Source: Pseudopyrenochaeta lycopersici (lineage: Eukaryota; Ascomycota; Dothideomycetes; Pleosporales; Pseudopyrenochaetaceae). From it: DNA of 64,000 bases. Numbering within the stretch: the first letter of the stretch is position 1; every line of letters starts with the position of its first letter. Positions 1 to 11,149 of this stretch are shown here, piece by piece. The notes below the pieces were generated by a model that saw only the letters and a program-made list of their open reading frames with translations, did no database searches and was not told the DNA's origin. Position numbers and translations under genes: made by a program. Location of the stretch: contig NHZP01000006.1 in NCBI GenBank assembly GCA_003313425.1, positions 186,001 to 250,000 of the forward strand, in the 5' to 3' direction.

Positions 1-828
1 GGCATCAAATACCATCCCTGCGGCGCGTGTGCAGACTGCCTGGGCCCCGAAAATTATAGACAGTATTGTCGGTTCAGTGCAGGGTCCTGCGGTGTAACGA
101 CGGCGGGCTTCTTCGCAGAGTATGCAAGGATTGATGCAACACAGGCATCGAAACTACCAGACAAAGTTAGCTTTGAGACAGCTGCTCCTCTTGCTTGCGC
201 TGGATGCACAGTCTATCGCGGTGTCGTGCTGGCTGGTGTTAAGAAGGGCGAATGGCTCGCCATCGTAGGAAGCGGAGGGGGCCTTGGACATTTGGGCGTA
301 CAGTTCGCCAAAGCACTCGGGTTGAAAGTCATCGGTGTCGATGCACGAGATGAAGGCCTTGAACTTACTAAGAAGGGTGGAGCGGATATTGTTGTCGATG
401 CAAGAGCTGGAAACGAGAACGTCGTAAAAGAAGTCCACAAGGTCACTAACAACGAAGGCGCCACAGCAACCCTTAACGTCAGCGACTCCCCTAAAGCAAT
501 GGCAACAGCGTGCGCCATCACCAAAATGCACGGCACAGTCATTCAAATCGCACAGCCCGAAAACATCGTGATACCCTTCCGGGAGCTCATCTTCCGCGAC
601 ATTCGGGTCCGCGGTAGTCTCATCAGCTCGCCCAATGAAGCACGCGATATGCTGAATGTCGTTACCGAACATGGCATCTCCGTGAACACGAACCCGTTCC
701 AAGGCCTTGCTGAGATTGAGCAATTGGTGGAGTTGGCGCACAGTGGGAAGATGAAGGGGAAGGGCGTTATTATCATGGATCAGGAGCAGGTGGACAAGCA
801 GAGGGAGGTGAGGGCGAAGTTAGTTTAG
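1..828 (+). CDS. Zinc-dependent alcohol dehydrogenase (Adh1-like), 5' end outside the window
   Basis: The frame is open from the first base to TAG at 826-828, giving 275 residues of the C-terminal part of a medium-chain alcohol dehydrogenase; the start lies before the window. Residues 7, 10, 13 and 23 are the four structural-zinc cysteines. The segment around residues 69-72 (ACAGC) matches the region holding the catalytic-zinc Cys of yeast ADH. A Rossmann-fold glycine motif, GSGGGLG, begins near residue 91, followed by GVDARD, whose Asp favours NAD over NADP. The family interconverts primary alcohols and aldehydes in the cytosol with NAD(H). No intron or frame break is seen in this part. Base composition is normal, with no sign of RIP. 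The family call is firm; the substrate is not known. An internal GTG at 226 is not a start, because homology extends upstream of it. Confidence 0.9.
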   Translation, partial: GIKYHPCGACADCLGPENYRQYCRFSAGSCGVTTAGFFAEYARIDATQASKLPDKVSFETAAPLACAGCTVYRGVVLAGVKKGEWLAIVGSGGGLGHLGVQFAKALGLKVIGVDARDEGLELTKKGGADIVVDARAGNENVVKEVHKVTNNEGATATLNVSDSPKAMATACAITKMHGTVIQIAQPENIVIPFRELIFRDIRVRGSLISSPNEARDMLNVVTEHGISVNTNPFQGLAEIEQLVELAHSGKMKGKGVIIMDQEQVDKQREVRAKLV

Positions 829-1945
829 GAGAGTATTGACGTGCTGGCGTATGTGCAATATCATAACACTTCCATCTTGGGAGTGGCCTTGTTGTTTACG
901 GGTGCCCGTTCTGCAACTGTCGGGAGATAAGCTAGGACGGTACCAACACTTCGAAGATGACGAGTCATCCTTGTCAGTAGGAACACAAGCGAAAACCTGT
1001 GTCATTATAGCCGATACGTTGCTATGCATGTACAGTTGAGAACCTGTTCTACAAAGCATGAGATACTCTCTACAACTGAAATCTTCCGACTTGGTTGACC
1101 ATCTTCGAGGCTCTGAAGCTCCACAGCTACGCCAAAATCGCTCATAAGAGCATGTTCCATTCACGCGAAAGTATCTATTCCATAATAATGGCTCCCAGAG
1201 CTTAGACACGATACTTCGACCTCAGTGACTTAAAAAAAATTTAACAAGCAGAGTAAACGCCATACGTTGGCTTCTGAAACTGTTTGGCTAGCCAGAAACG
1301 ATACCTTCACCTAGGAAAATCTGAGATAACCGCTATTGATGGAGATACACAGCTTCACACAGGAAGCCCAACAAGTCGACCGCAGGCATGTCCAAATTGC
1401 GGAGGAAAATGCAGGACCTGCGATCGCCCTTGGCTTTTAGAGAATATTGAAGAATCTAATCTATTTAATAATGCGTTTGAAGACACATTCAACCTCCTGT
1501 CGGCAAGATGGTTAGTATTCTCTTGGAAATACTGAGAATCTTAGGAATATGGGGCTCATGCTAATTTCAAGTACATGTTTGAACAGAGGAGCGGTAAGAA
1601 ATGGACAATATTGACGAACGTTATGAAAGTGGCAGTAGTCTCATGACTCACATCTTACCGTTAGAACTTTTATGGGGCTTCTTATCATTTATTGGTTCAT
1701 TAGTATGTTGCTAACACAGATCAAATTGCATTCATTGTAACATTACACTTCGTCCTAACTGAATGGTATCATGTAAACGCATAGCGAGTGACTTGATAAC
1801 GACTACCCTTATCCATCACCCGCCTCCAGTATTATACTCGTTCAAAAATGTACCCGCTCACGCCCAACCTTACATAACATCCGTATCAGCAGCGACCGGT
1901 TCTCTGATTTACTTTCCGCCGAAGCCGGTGAAGAGACCAGCCTGA
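829..1945. other. Intergenic region between convergent genes
   Basis: This stretch separates the 3' ends of the dehydrogenase and the dioxygenase gene. It is A+T-richer than the genes. I see no convincing coding region, tRNA or repeat. A short plus-strand frame near 1284-1535 has closely spaced cysteines but no start, family match or conserved length. Confidence 0.5.
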
Positions 1946-4900
1946 CTAAGGCGCAACCGTATAGGCATTGGTATTTCCGTTGACAAGACCATTAGCTCCA
2001 TGTACAGCAAGCGGGGCATCGTCGCTGTCATAGTGAAGTCTCAGGCTCGTGGGAATCGGGCTTTCTTTCGAGCTTGAATCAAGATAGTGTCTCATCGTGA
2101 TGCCTGCAAGTTTATGCTCGGTGATTATAAAGCGGCCCTGTTTACCAGGCGCACGACGTACGTTTCTGAGCTTAAACACCTCACGCAGCGTAGCAGCGAT
2201 TGATGGACCGACCAGACGTGCGCCAAAGCAGAAGTGCAGACCGTGGCCCAGAAGCGTGTAGTCTTTGAACGGACGATGCGGGTTAAGGATCTCCGGGTTC
2301 GGGAATGCAATGGGGTCCATGGCTGCCTTGGATGTTGCGACAAGGATTGTATGGCCTTTCTTGATGTTGATGGGCCCGCGGACGCCGTCGACAATAGTGA
2401 TATCACGCGTAGCGATACGGGGAAGGCCGGGTACAACACCGCAGTGTCGCATACCTTCGTACACGAAGCCTTGAAGCTCGCGATCTGAAGTTGAAGGATC
2501 CATGTGAGCGAGCTCAATGATACGCTCCTTGTACTTTTCATACCCAGGAGATAGGAACAAATCGATGAGCAGGGAAGCCTGCTGAGTGAGGTTGCCTGCG
2601 ACTGGTGCACCCATGCCGATACAATCACCGACTTGATCACCAAGGGGTAGTTTCGTATCGGCAAGCGCGTGGTAGATGCGATCAGCATGCGGTCCGACTT
2701 CGAATGCGCTGCCTTTGGCCATCCAGTCTACAAATCCTTCGAGCCGACCAGTCTGGGTCTTGAGGTGGGTTTCAAAGATTGAGCGTAGTGGAGCAGCAGC
2801 TTTAAGAGCACCTTCCCGCAGCTTCCATTCGTTGCCAGGCATAATGTTGAAGCTTTGATACATGAACAGGACGAGGTAGGCCACGAAAGCTTCATGAATG
2901 GAGAGAAGACCGCGAGGTTGTTCCTGTGTCTTAAGTGGGAGCGCGAAACGGTCCGCGAGCCAAAGAATAGGCGTGATATTCGTCACGTCGCGAACGATGT
3001 CGATGGACATCCTGCCCTTCGCACCCTTGAGGGAATTCTTCTTGATGAGGTTTCTTACATTGGTGGTGAAAAACTCTGTGATATTCTTCTCGAATCCGTC
3101 TTCGAAGAAAATCTTGTGCAAGATGGTGGAGCGCTCGTCGTGCTTCTTCTGCTCGTCCCAGCCGATCAGGAAGTCATGACCGGCTGTGCACTGTCGAATT
3201 GCGGCTTGATACATGACTACAAAGCTCTCCCGGTCTTCGAAAACCTTTTTGCAGCCTTCTTGCGTCTGAATACTAATGATATCGTAGTCGTTTGGTGGGC
3301 GCTCAAGTTTGTACTTTTCGAGGACTTTGTTGCCCGCGAGAATGCCTTTGGCGGCCTCAGGCGTGTAGAATGGTAGAAGAGCATAAGGAGAAGTGCCAGT
3401 GAAGCCGCCAGGAAGACCTTGGAAGAGAAGCTTGGGGAAGACTCCGCCGTAGGCACCGGGTGTTGTTTCTGATAGCAATGCTGCTCCCCACTGCGTCAGG
3501 GTATTGCTATTGAAGTCGTAGCTTAGAAATCGATCACCACGCACTAAGGCCACAGCATCATCTAAGATACCACGTCCAGTCGTTTGTCCTGGGCAAACAC
3601 CACTACCCGCCATAGCAGGCTTCGTGCATTCTGCCATCAAACCTGGGTACAGTTCCATGTTTTCGATATGGCCATAGAGCAATTCCGCTGCTCTGGCTGT
3701 ATCTTTGTCCGAGCACCAGTCTTCGAAGTTCTCGTATGGTTTGAGGTTGAGGTACCGGCGGAACTCGTTGAGCGTGCAGACGTTGAACATCTCACGTGCC
3801 TGCAGCTGGCCCATCAAGTCAACAACCTTCAAGCTGGCGGGTGTGCCATGAGCGCCAAATGCGTGCGCTGGCTCTTCGATGCAAGTCTTGATTAATTCAG
3901 CGAGTTGGTCGTCCCTGAACTTTCCATCGGCGCCTCGCTCGAGACCGCCGAATGTCCAATCCTTTGCCTGCTTTTTCATCAGATCGTGGCCATACACCAT
4001 CATAACTTTGTGGAACATCTCGATCGTGACATCGTCAATGTGAGGCAGGTCTGGGAAGACTGATCGTATAATGTCTGCCATCCATTTGTCATCTGCCGCG
4101 CTCAAGGCGGCATGCCAATGGTAAAGAACGGCGAACTCCACAGAGACGTGGCTACCTGTTCCGCGTTCCACGCGACTTCCTCCCTGCTTGATCTCTTTGC
4201 CCAAATCAAGCGACCACTCGGAATTGGCTCGTGGAGTGTTGAGAATAGCTGCAACGTAGTCTCTCAGCACAACTGACGCGAAGAAGCCGACGTTAATGTT
4301 GCGCGTGATCTGGAAGATATCCTCGTCTTGCCTAATATATTTTATTAATCTAGCACTTCGAAATTCAAGGAAAATTAGGGGACTCTACCATTTTCTGCCC
4401 GCCTCATCTAGGGTATCCCAGGGTTTGTACTTTCCCTCTTCGTTTACTGATAAAAGCGACTCAGCGACATGATTGTGGTTCCTCGAAAACATCAAAAGTA
4501 CTGCCACAACTCCCGGTGGCATCATCATGATGCGCTCAGAGGCAATCGAATCTGGATAAATTTCGCCATTATGATAGGTTCGCACACGCTTCTGTTCCTT
4601 TTCCGTGTTACCATAAAGGGTACTGAGGTCGACATAGCTGGACGTCTCGTTGATCCAAGGATTGGTTCTTGAGGTTTGAAAGCACTCGTGGATGACCACG
4701 GTTGCAAATGAGAAAAAAAGGCGATTCAATCCAGATGGATGCGGCCGGAATGGTCCATTGCGCTTAAGAAGTGCCTCGTAAACGTCCTCGACATCGGGTA
4801 AATTGGGTCCTGGGGATAATTGTCAGTCATCGCACATACAGGGTGTGGTGAATAGACTAAATTTACCTTTTGGTTTTGAAGGTGGCACATTGCGGGCATA

Positions 4901-5323
4901 GGGTGAGCCGGCCTTGCCCATCTCGGGGTTGTGTGGGTTGTTTCCAGAACCATCATGTTTGCGGTATCGCGCTGAAGGTCCTGCATGGGTGGGTGTAGGA
5001 TGAGGTAGATCATGCCAAAGCATTGCAATAAAGCCATCTGAAATCTTCGAGCTCAGTCCGCTGTTGGGTGGCAGACCTTGAAGCATCTCCACGCCTTGCT
5101 CAAGTAAGAGATCTTTGTCATCTAGAGGCTCGCCGGAGGCTAAGGTCGTGATGGCTTCGAGTGCGAATTTGGCATTCTTGACACCGAGATTTTTGACATC
5201 GTTGAGGATGGCAGTCTTCTCATTGTTCTTCATGCCACTTGAAGCTTCCGCCGACCGGCCATCGCTGGCTTTGGTCGGCTTCTTCCTGATGGTGCCGAGC
5301 AGTGATCGCAATTGACTAGGCAT
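1946..5323 (-). CDS. Fatty-acid dioxygenase / P450 fusion (Ppo / linoleate diol synthase family)
   Basis: Three exons (5323-4867, 4809-4389, 4331-1946) with two 57-nt GT-AG introns give 1087 residues, the usual size of psi-producing oxygenases. The N-terminal half is a haem peroxidase-like dioxygenase domain: distal His near residue 193 (VIHECFQTS) and the catalytic Tyr363 / proximal His366 in YHWH. The C-terminal half is a P450 domain with the K-helix ExxR (Glu918, Arg921) and a haem-thiolate Cys994 in GHGLHFCFG. The family oxygenates linoleic or oleic acid to a hydroperoxide, and the P450 half isomerises it to a diol or allene oxide; the products act as oxylipin signals in sporulation and host interaction. 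Because Cys994 is present, the P450 half should bind haem, unlike the 10R-dioxygenase (PpoC) type. ATG 5321-5323 was chosen because the splice phases then agree throughout. The exact product is uncertain. Confidence 0.92.
4332..4388 (-). other. Intron 2 of the Ppo-type gene
   Basis: The 57-nt intron starts GTAGAG and ends ATATTAG on the minus strand. Joining the exons completes a Trp codon and gives the family sequence WQDEDIFQITRN across the junction. Confidence 0.88.
4810..4866 (-). other. Intron 1 of the Ppo-type gene
   Basis: Read on the minus strand the 57-nt intron starts GTAAAT and ends CCCCAG. Splicing joins a phase-1 codon and restores the continuous N-terminal domain. Confidence 0.88.
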
Positions 5324-7385
5324 TGTGTTTGGCAGCTCGTGTAACCATATGAGAGGAGTGAAAAATTGCGAAGACTGAAGATGAAGTACCTTGGGGAGCT
5401 TCAAGAGCAAAGTCCGAGGTAGCTCAAGTAAGCTACGCACACGCCATGCGAGGCGTCATCGTCAGCCTGCAGGAGCTATGCTCTGACATGGAGCAGCCTC
5501 GAACCAGTCGCCCTGCCATGGTTACTGGCAGCTGCGAGGTTGTGATCAACATGGGTAGTCGGCGAATAAACACCAAACACTAACCACTCGGTGCATCTAT
5601 TCCACGATCGTATTCGTGCTTAACGGAGTGGTGTTGTGCATTTTATGAAGTCAAAGCTGAACACCTTCAATTACATGGGTCCCTATTGGTTGTGGCTGGC
5701 TGAGTGGAGCGCAGCACAAGACCGTTTTGCACTACTATTCGCTTAGGAGAGCTGAAAGAAGACATTGAGTGGTGCATGCCAAGGCTTATCCTGATGTGTG
5801 AACGGTATCGAGTTAAGGCGTGCAGGTAGTTCTCCACTTCTGCGAACAAACCCGAAGCCACCAATGGTACTCAACACACAAGTTGTACAACATGCTGAGA
5901 CGAAGGAGGAAGAGGGGTGTACATGTGATTAACTTAGCTGATGGCGCCTCTTCACATAGCAGCAAATTGAGAATGCTTGAAGTTTTTGTTGTGGTGCATG
6001 CCCAGGCAATCCACGAGCATTGCGCATCTGGGCGCATAACTTCCGGCAACTCGGCGAGATATTGCGGAACAGACGGATTGGGTTGGCCTTTCTTTGAATG
6101 TGGCTCTCTGAGTGGCAGTCGAAATGAGCCGAAGACGAATCGTAATGTCAAAGAGGCGATCTGCATCCCAATCGAGTCACACGCTGACATGGCGAGTGGG
6201 AGGCGGACATTCAAATGCTGGAGGAAGTAATTCCGCCTGGGACCCAGCGCTTGTGGCGTGCACTATCGCCAATGCATGGCGTCAGGGCGAAGTTGCGCAG
6301 AGCACTGCTGACAAGGAGGTAAACAGATGTACTGGTGGGCGGTGATGGGCTGTGTCCAAGGAATAATGCGGGCCGAGGCGAGGGATATAGCAGCTAACAT
6401 AGTTCCCAATAGGTGGCTTGCCCCGCTGGCAGAATTAATAACTTTCGCGAAATACGGGCTGGTGGGTGTGGAGGAGGAGGGGTTGGGCGATAGACGAGAG
6501 CAAAAAATGGAGCGGCCCGCAGATGTGCACAGACCAACGTGATCGATCGCAGGTGTCCCATCGAGCCTTTCCCGACCGAAATATGCTTTTCCCAACGTCG
6601 CCGACGTCCCTTTCACCAATCCCCAAGCATGAGTACTCTAGCAGACGGTGCACCATCGATCAGCGTCACGGCATATTCCAGATGAATCGCGGAACCAATG
6701 AGCAGTGGCACGCTGGGTGACAACCCGCGGTTGGTTGCTGCCGACTCCCTCACTCGGCTGCTCCTGCGCTTGTGTGCAACCATCGCCTTCAACCGAAAAT
6801 CCAACATGCGGGCCCGAGCATGATATTGGACCATCGTCACATGGGCGAATTGTGAAGCCTCGCCAGACGCTAAGTCGTCGTCCCGCAACGGCTTGCCGTG
6901 TGCTGCTGCCGTACCACTTACCTAGCATCCGCTGGTCACGGTTGCCGTGTTCGCATTGTGTGACCTGATATTTCTTTCGAGCTGATTAACTCGCAATGGC
7001 ACCGAGCCGTGGCTAATACCGCTGTATCCACTAAAGATCTACTAGCATATGCAAGATGAACAAGCTCATCGGAGCGATTGGCGGCAGCTTTGGAACCGTG
7101 CACATCTCCGAAATCTACCAGTCATACGTGGTAAAGATCGTACAGGCGACTCTCAATGAGAAAGAAATGCAGCCTTCGCTGCTAAAGCAACTTCACATGC
7201 ATTGGCCATAGCTCAGTGAGACGCGCCACTTACACAATCCCAGTTGTCGTTGTTTCCATACAAACGTCATTGCCTTGTTATTCCATTCATTACCGGTTCT
7301 TGTATCTTGGTTTTTCATTTACTTTTTCGACCCAGGAGGAACGTCCCTGGTCAGGCTCGCTGTTGCCGACACAATTTTGGAAGAC
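5324..7385. other. Long intergenic region, no supported gene
   Basis: About 2 kb between divergently transcribed genes (the dioxygenase leaves leftwards, the DUF2235 gene rightwards), so both promoters should lie here. Several medium-length frames overlap one another on both strands around 5813-6968, a pattern expected by chance in G+C-rich DNA. None has a recognisable domain or convincing splice structure. A 52-codon ATG frame starts at 7056, but I cannot assign it. Confidence 0.5.
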
Positions 7386-9758
7386 ATGGAGCAGTCACAC
7401 CTACCAACCCCTACTTCGCCAATGGTGTCATTCTCTCCTGATAACGACGAAATGGAGTATGGCGGGGTACCTACGCAAAGCCGAACGCATTTGCGCAAGA
7501 AGTTCGTTCTGTGCTTCGACGGCACTGGCAATAAGTTTTCCGGGACCGACGCAGACAGCAACATCCTCAAGATTTATCGCATGCTTGACCGCAATGGAGA
7601 CGATCAGTTTCATTATTATCAGCCCGGTATTGGCACATACGTTACAAAAGCTAGCGGGTCCATGACAAGGACGAGTCGGATCGACCGCTTTCAGAGTTGG
7701 TATGCGAAGGCGAAGGATAGTGCAGTTGGTGCGATACTCTAGAATTTTGGCCAACACGTGGACTCACTCTAGCAGGAACATCCTTTGATTTGCATGTTAT
7801 GGCAGGCTACAAGGTAAGTATTTCACTTCTATCGTGTATGAGTATCTGGGCGAAGGAAACCATCTAAGATGGGTTATGGGCAAAGGGCCTTCATATTCCT
7901 TTTCATGGAGCTCTTCTAAATAGGCTCCATTGCTGACGTCAACGTTTAGTTTCTAATGCGTTATTACACCCCCGGAGACGATATATATTTCTTTGGTTTC
8001 TCAAGAGGCGCATATACTGCTCGTTTCCTTGCCGAGATGCTCGATCATGTTGGCCTTTTATCGGTAGGCGCTTTCAACTTCACGCTTGGGACATAATTCC
8101 TAACCATATGGCAGGCTGGTAATGAAGAGATGTGCCAGTTTGCATGGAAGTAAGTGTATGCTGTACTCTGTCCCTGCCAGCCCAACTGACGTGTGGACCA
8201 AGGACATTTCAAAAATGGCAATGTCGACTACCTGAGGACAAAGACGCAGACTACAAGCCAGGTGAAAAATCAGAAAAGAAGAAGCTCCTCGAGTTCATGT
8301 GTGCCTTCCGCGAGACGTTCAGCCGTCCAGTTCGGCCAATCCGTTTCCTCGGCCTCTTCGACACCGTCAACAGTGTCCCAGCTTTCGAAAATGCTTGGAT
8401 GCAACGCAGCAAGTTTCCATACACAGCTCGAAGTAGTGCTCGGGTAATACGTCACGCTGTCGCCATTGATGAGCGCCGCGCAAAGTTCCGCCAAGACCTC
8501 ATCAGTCAGGAGAAGCCAGATAGGTCAATGTACTATAAGCGTCATCACAAGCACAAACATCACCTCAAGGACGTGTTTCATGGTGATGATGATACGAATG
8601 GAGCCACTGAGAAGAAGGGCGAAGGTGATAGAGGACGAAGAGATACTTTGGCTCCGCCTCAACGGTTTAGGAACCCACACGATACCTCAGGAGTGCGCAG
8701 TCTAAGCCCGGGATATTCGCAGGATGATTGTAACCATGGTTCGGCGACACCATCTGTGATGTCATTAGACGCTGTCCAGACATGGAACTCAGATGACGAT
8801 GAGGGCGAACAAGACATCCAAGAAGTTTGGTTTCCCGGCTGTCACGCTGTAAGTCACACACGTTCTCGTTCCCGGAGACTTTGACTCATGTTTACAGGAC
8901 ATTGGCGGAGGATGGCCTCTCGACGGCGACGATGCTGCTTTGAGTCACGTTCCTCTTGTCTGGATGGTTCGGGAGGCGCAGAAAGCCGGCCTTGAATTCG
9001 ACGAGGAAAAACTAGAGGCTTTGCACTGCTGTCACGAAGATGCAATGATATTAGCAGCTCGACGACAGACATTAGTACCAACTATTGAGATCGATCCTGG
9101 CTCGCCACCACCAATCTCGACGTCAAACGTTCCAGGACTCGAACCGCACATCAATGGCACAGGTAGTCACACAAATGGTGCATCCTCCAATGGCACAGTT
9201 ACAAATGGGTGGGTCGACGATGAGAATTTTGCAAAGCATCACCGCGAACACCCAGATACACCTTTCCATAAACATCTCCACTATGCTGCAACAAAAGGCC
9301 GTATCCACGATGTCCTACAATTCAACAACGGCGCTTCCAAGTTCGGCGTCGCAAGTTGGAACATCATGGAATATCTGCCTTTCCGGCGCATGGACTTGCA
9401 AGAAGATGGCACATGGAAAGCAATCATCTGGCCTTTACCCAAAGGTGAGACGCGCGATATTCCCGCTAATGCTACCATCCATTGTTCTGTCATCCAGAGA
9501 ATGCTGGCGGACCCGACATACAGGCCTGGAAATCTCATCGTTGGAGGTGGAGGAAGGGGTGTGAGGCGCGCACCGAAGGATATGGGTATTGGCAAGTGGG
9601 TGGTTTCTTCAGAGGAAGGCCATTACGTGGGTGAGTGCCTTGTGAGAAAGGAACCACCGCAGAGAACAAAGACAGAGGAAAGTGTAAGTACACCAGTGAT
9701 GCCAGGAGGACCGCAAGGAAATTTCTTCGCAGGGCGGAAAAGGAGTCATGCTGTTTGA
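7386..9758 (+). CDS. DUF2235 alpha/beta-hydrolase (Tle1-like phospholipase fold)
   Basis: Six exons (7386-7728, 7776-7813, 7950-8063, 8115-8149, 8203-8848, 8898-9758) join in phase to give 678 residues. Family hallmarks appear in order: FDGTGN (Asp45-Asn49), the nucleophile elbow GFSRGA with Ser145, GLFDTVNS with Asp230, and GCHADIGGGW with His391, a plausible Ser-Asp-His triad. Two of these motifs are rebuilt only by splicing, which supports the model. The domain is related to the catalytic domain of bacterial type VI secretion phospholipases (Tle1) and is widespread in fungi, mostly uncharacterised; lipid or ester hydrolysis is inferred. Between Asp230 and His391 lies a polar His/Lys/Asp-rich insert, probably a disordered surface loop. 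No signal peptide is evident. ATG 7386 is the first ATG in the coding frame. The first intron (47 nt, donor GTGCGA) is the least certain junction. Confidence 0.88.
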
Positions 9759-10143
9759 GTAGTTGTGTCTGTAAACGCTAAGAGCGGCGCGTACCTAGTA
9801 TAGAATGCATCAATATACCTAAGACTTCTGATTCATTATCAACGGTTTGCAGCAAGCTATTGTCTTCCATATGATGTTTTGTAACCTAAAAGTTCAGAGC
9901 GATAGCCCAGCAGTACTTGTATAATTTGTTAAACCACCTCAAGCTGCGATAGATATGGGGACATAACTATGACTTCGCATACAGGAAAACATACATCAAT
10001 AACCTTAACTACTTTCAGCCTCTAGGCTGAGTCTAACGCCTCAAATGAGTTCCAAAGATGAAAGATGCTTAAGCCGAAAAGCCTGGGCAGTGCCTTCAAT
10101 AAGCTGTCTACCTGTTACCCAGACAATCCTCTATTGCTGCCCC
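9759..10143. other. Gene-flank spacer ending at Gypsy A
   Basis: About 385 bp downstream of the DUF2235 gene, of ordinary composition, ending abruptly at the TGTCAGGG start of the Gypsy A LTR. It presumably carries the polyadenylation region. No feature is recognised. Confidence 0.5.
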
Positions 10144-10445
10144 TGTCAGGGTTCAATCCTTTCAGGTTACTAGACGCAGGTGAAAGGGTTCAATCCTTCC
10201 AAGTTACTAGACGCAGGTGAAAGGTAACGATCCTGCCAAGTTACTAGACGCAGGTGAAAGGTAACTGTTACCTCTTACCTTTCACCAAGCTAGGTAACTA
10301 GATCGGGACTAGCCTGCTCTAGCTTATGTATATAGGCAGCACCTCTCCCCTAAAGGTAAGAGGTATCTGCTATTTTATCCATTTCCTTTTAAATTAAGTT
10401 TCTTTAACTAAGACCGTCCTAACTGTGCGTGTTAACTGCCTTACA
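10144..10445 (+). repeat. 5' LTR of Gypsy element A
   Basis: A 302-bp repeat beginning TGTCAGGG and ending CTGCCTTACA. Close copies occur at 24883-25183 (same strand) and, inverted, at 53400-53701 and 61120-61421. It has TG...CA ends as expected of an LTR. The 5 bases before it (GCCCC) match neither flank of the 3' LTR, so no target duplication survives at this end. Confidence 0.93.
10151..10261 (+). repeat. Three tandem 37-bp repeats in the LTR
   Basis: Three head-to-tail 37-bp units (10151, 10188 and 10225), each ending in a shared core ACGCAGGTGAAAGG. They lie at the 5' edge of the LTR, the U3 position where retroelement enhancers usually sit. A following inverted copy (CTTACCTTTCACC) could pair with the last unit as a hairpin. 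The same array occurs in every copy of this LTR in the window. Confidence 0.85.
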
Positions 10446-11149
10446 TAATAGCAGATTATACAGCGCTTTAGCTCCTCTCTGTAGTTAACATACAGTTACT
10501 TAAGCTGTTACCTCTTAGGTAAGTTTAATAGTAAGGTAGTACTAACGTACTAGGACTAGATCCTATCCCCCCTTAGTTAAGCTTTAGGATAGCCCTCATA
10601 TAATAGTTAATTTACAGTGCTATCCTCTACTGCTAGTTTAGCTAAAATTTTATAAGCTATTCCCCCTTAGTTAAGCTTTAGAATAGCCTAGAATTTACTA
10701 GGTTTCTTTACTAGTAACCTATTTCGCACCTTAGTACCTGCGCTTTACGCTACCTAAACGCTAGGATTATTATTAATAAGACACGTCTTATTATTCTCTT
10801 CCTTAAATAGGAATACTCTAGAGATTATTCCTACTTTTACACACTATAGTCTGTGCGTATATTTTAATTACGCGCACGTACTGCCTTAAGCACGCATTTA
10901 CCCTCTAAAACTTCCTAATTAGGTAATTCTCTAAACTTAGCCTATGCATAATACTCCTAAGTATTTATTCTAGTCCTAGTAACCTTACCTAACTAATAAC
11001 ACTACTTAACTAATAGTTAAATCTTAAGTCTGCTTACTAAAGCTTAAGGATTCCCTCTAGTTTTACTTTAACTTTTACTTTTACTACTACAGCTACTCTT
11101 ACTTCTATCTAACCTTCTTTATTTAGCTTAATAGTAGATAGCTCTTATA

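Noticed and set aside
154..741. 195-codon minus-strand frame over the alcohol dehydrogenase
   Set aside because: Shadow of the dehydrogenase coding strand, whose zinc and Rossmann motifs are clear.
1284..1535. 83-codon frame with closely spaced cysteines (CPNCGGKCRTC)
   Set aside because: No true ATG at the start, cysteine spacing does not complete a Zn2Cys6 or other zinc domain, no splice partner found.
5813..6968. Many overlapping frames on both strands, up to 136 codons
   Set aside because: They overlap one another in all frames, lack domains and splice logic, and look like chance frames in G+C-rich intergenic DNA.
7056..7211. 52-codon ATG frame (MNKLIGAIGGSFG...)
   Set aside because: Protein-like in look but too short, unrecognised, and in the promoter region of the DUF2235 gene; not enough support for a gene.
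10151..10261. Regularly spaced repeats that could suggest a CRISPR-like array
   Set aside because: Three tandem 37-bp units without distinct spacers, inside an LTR of a fungal retroelement.
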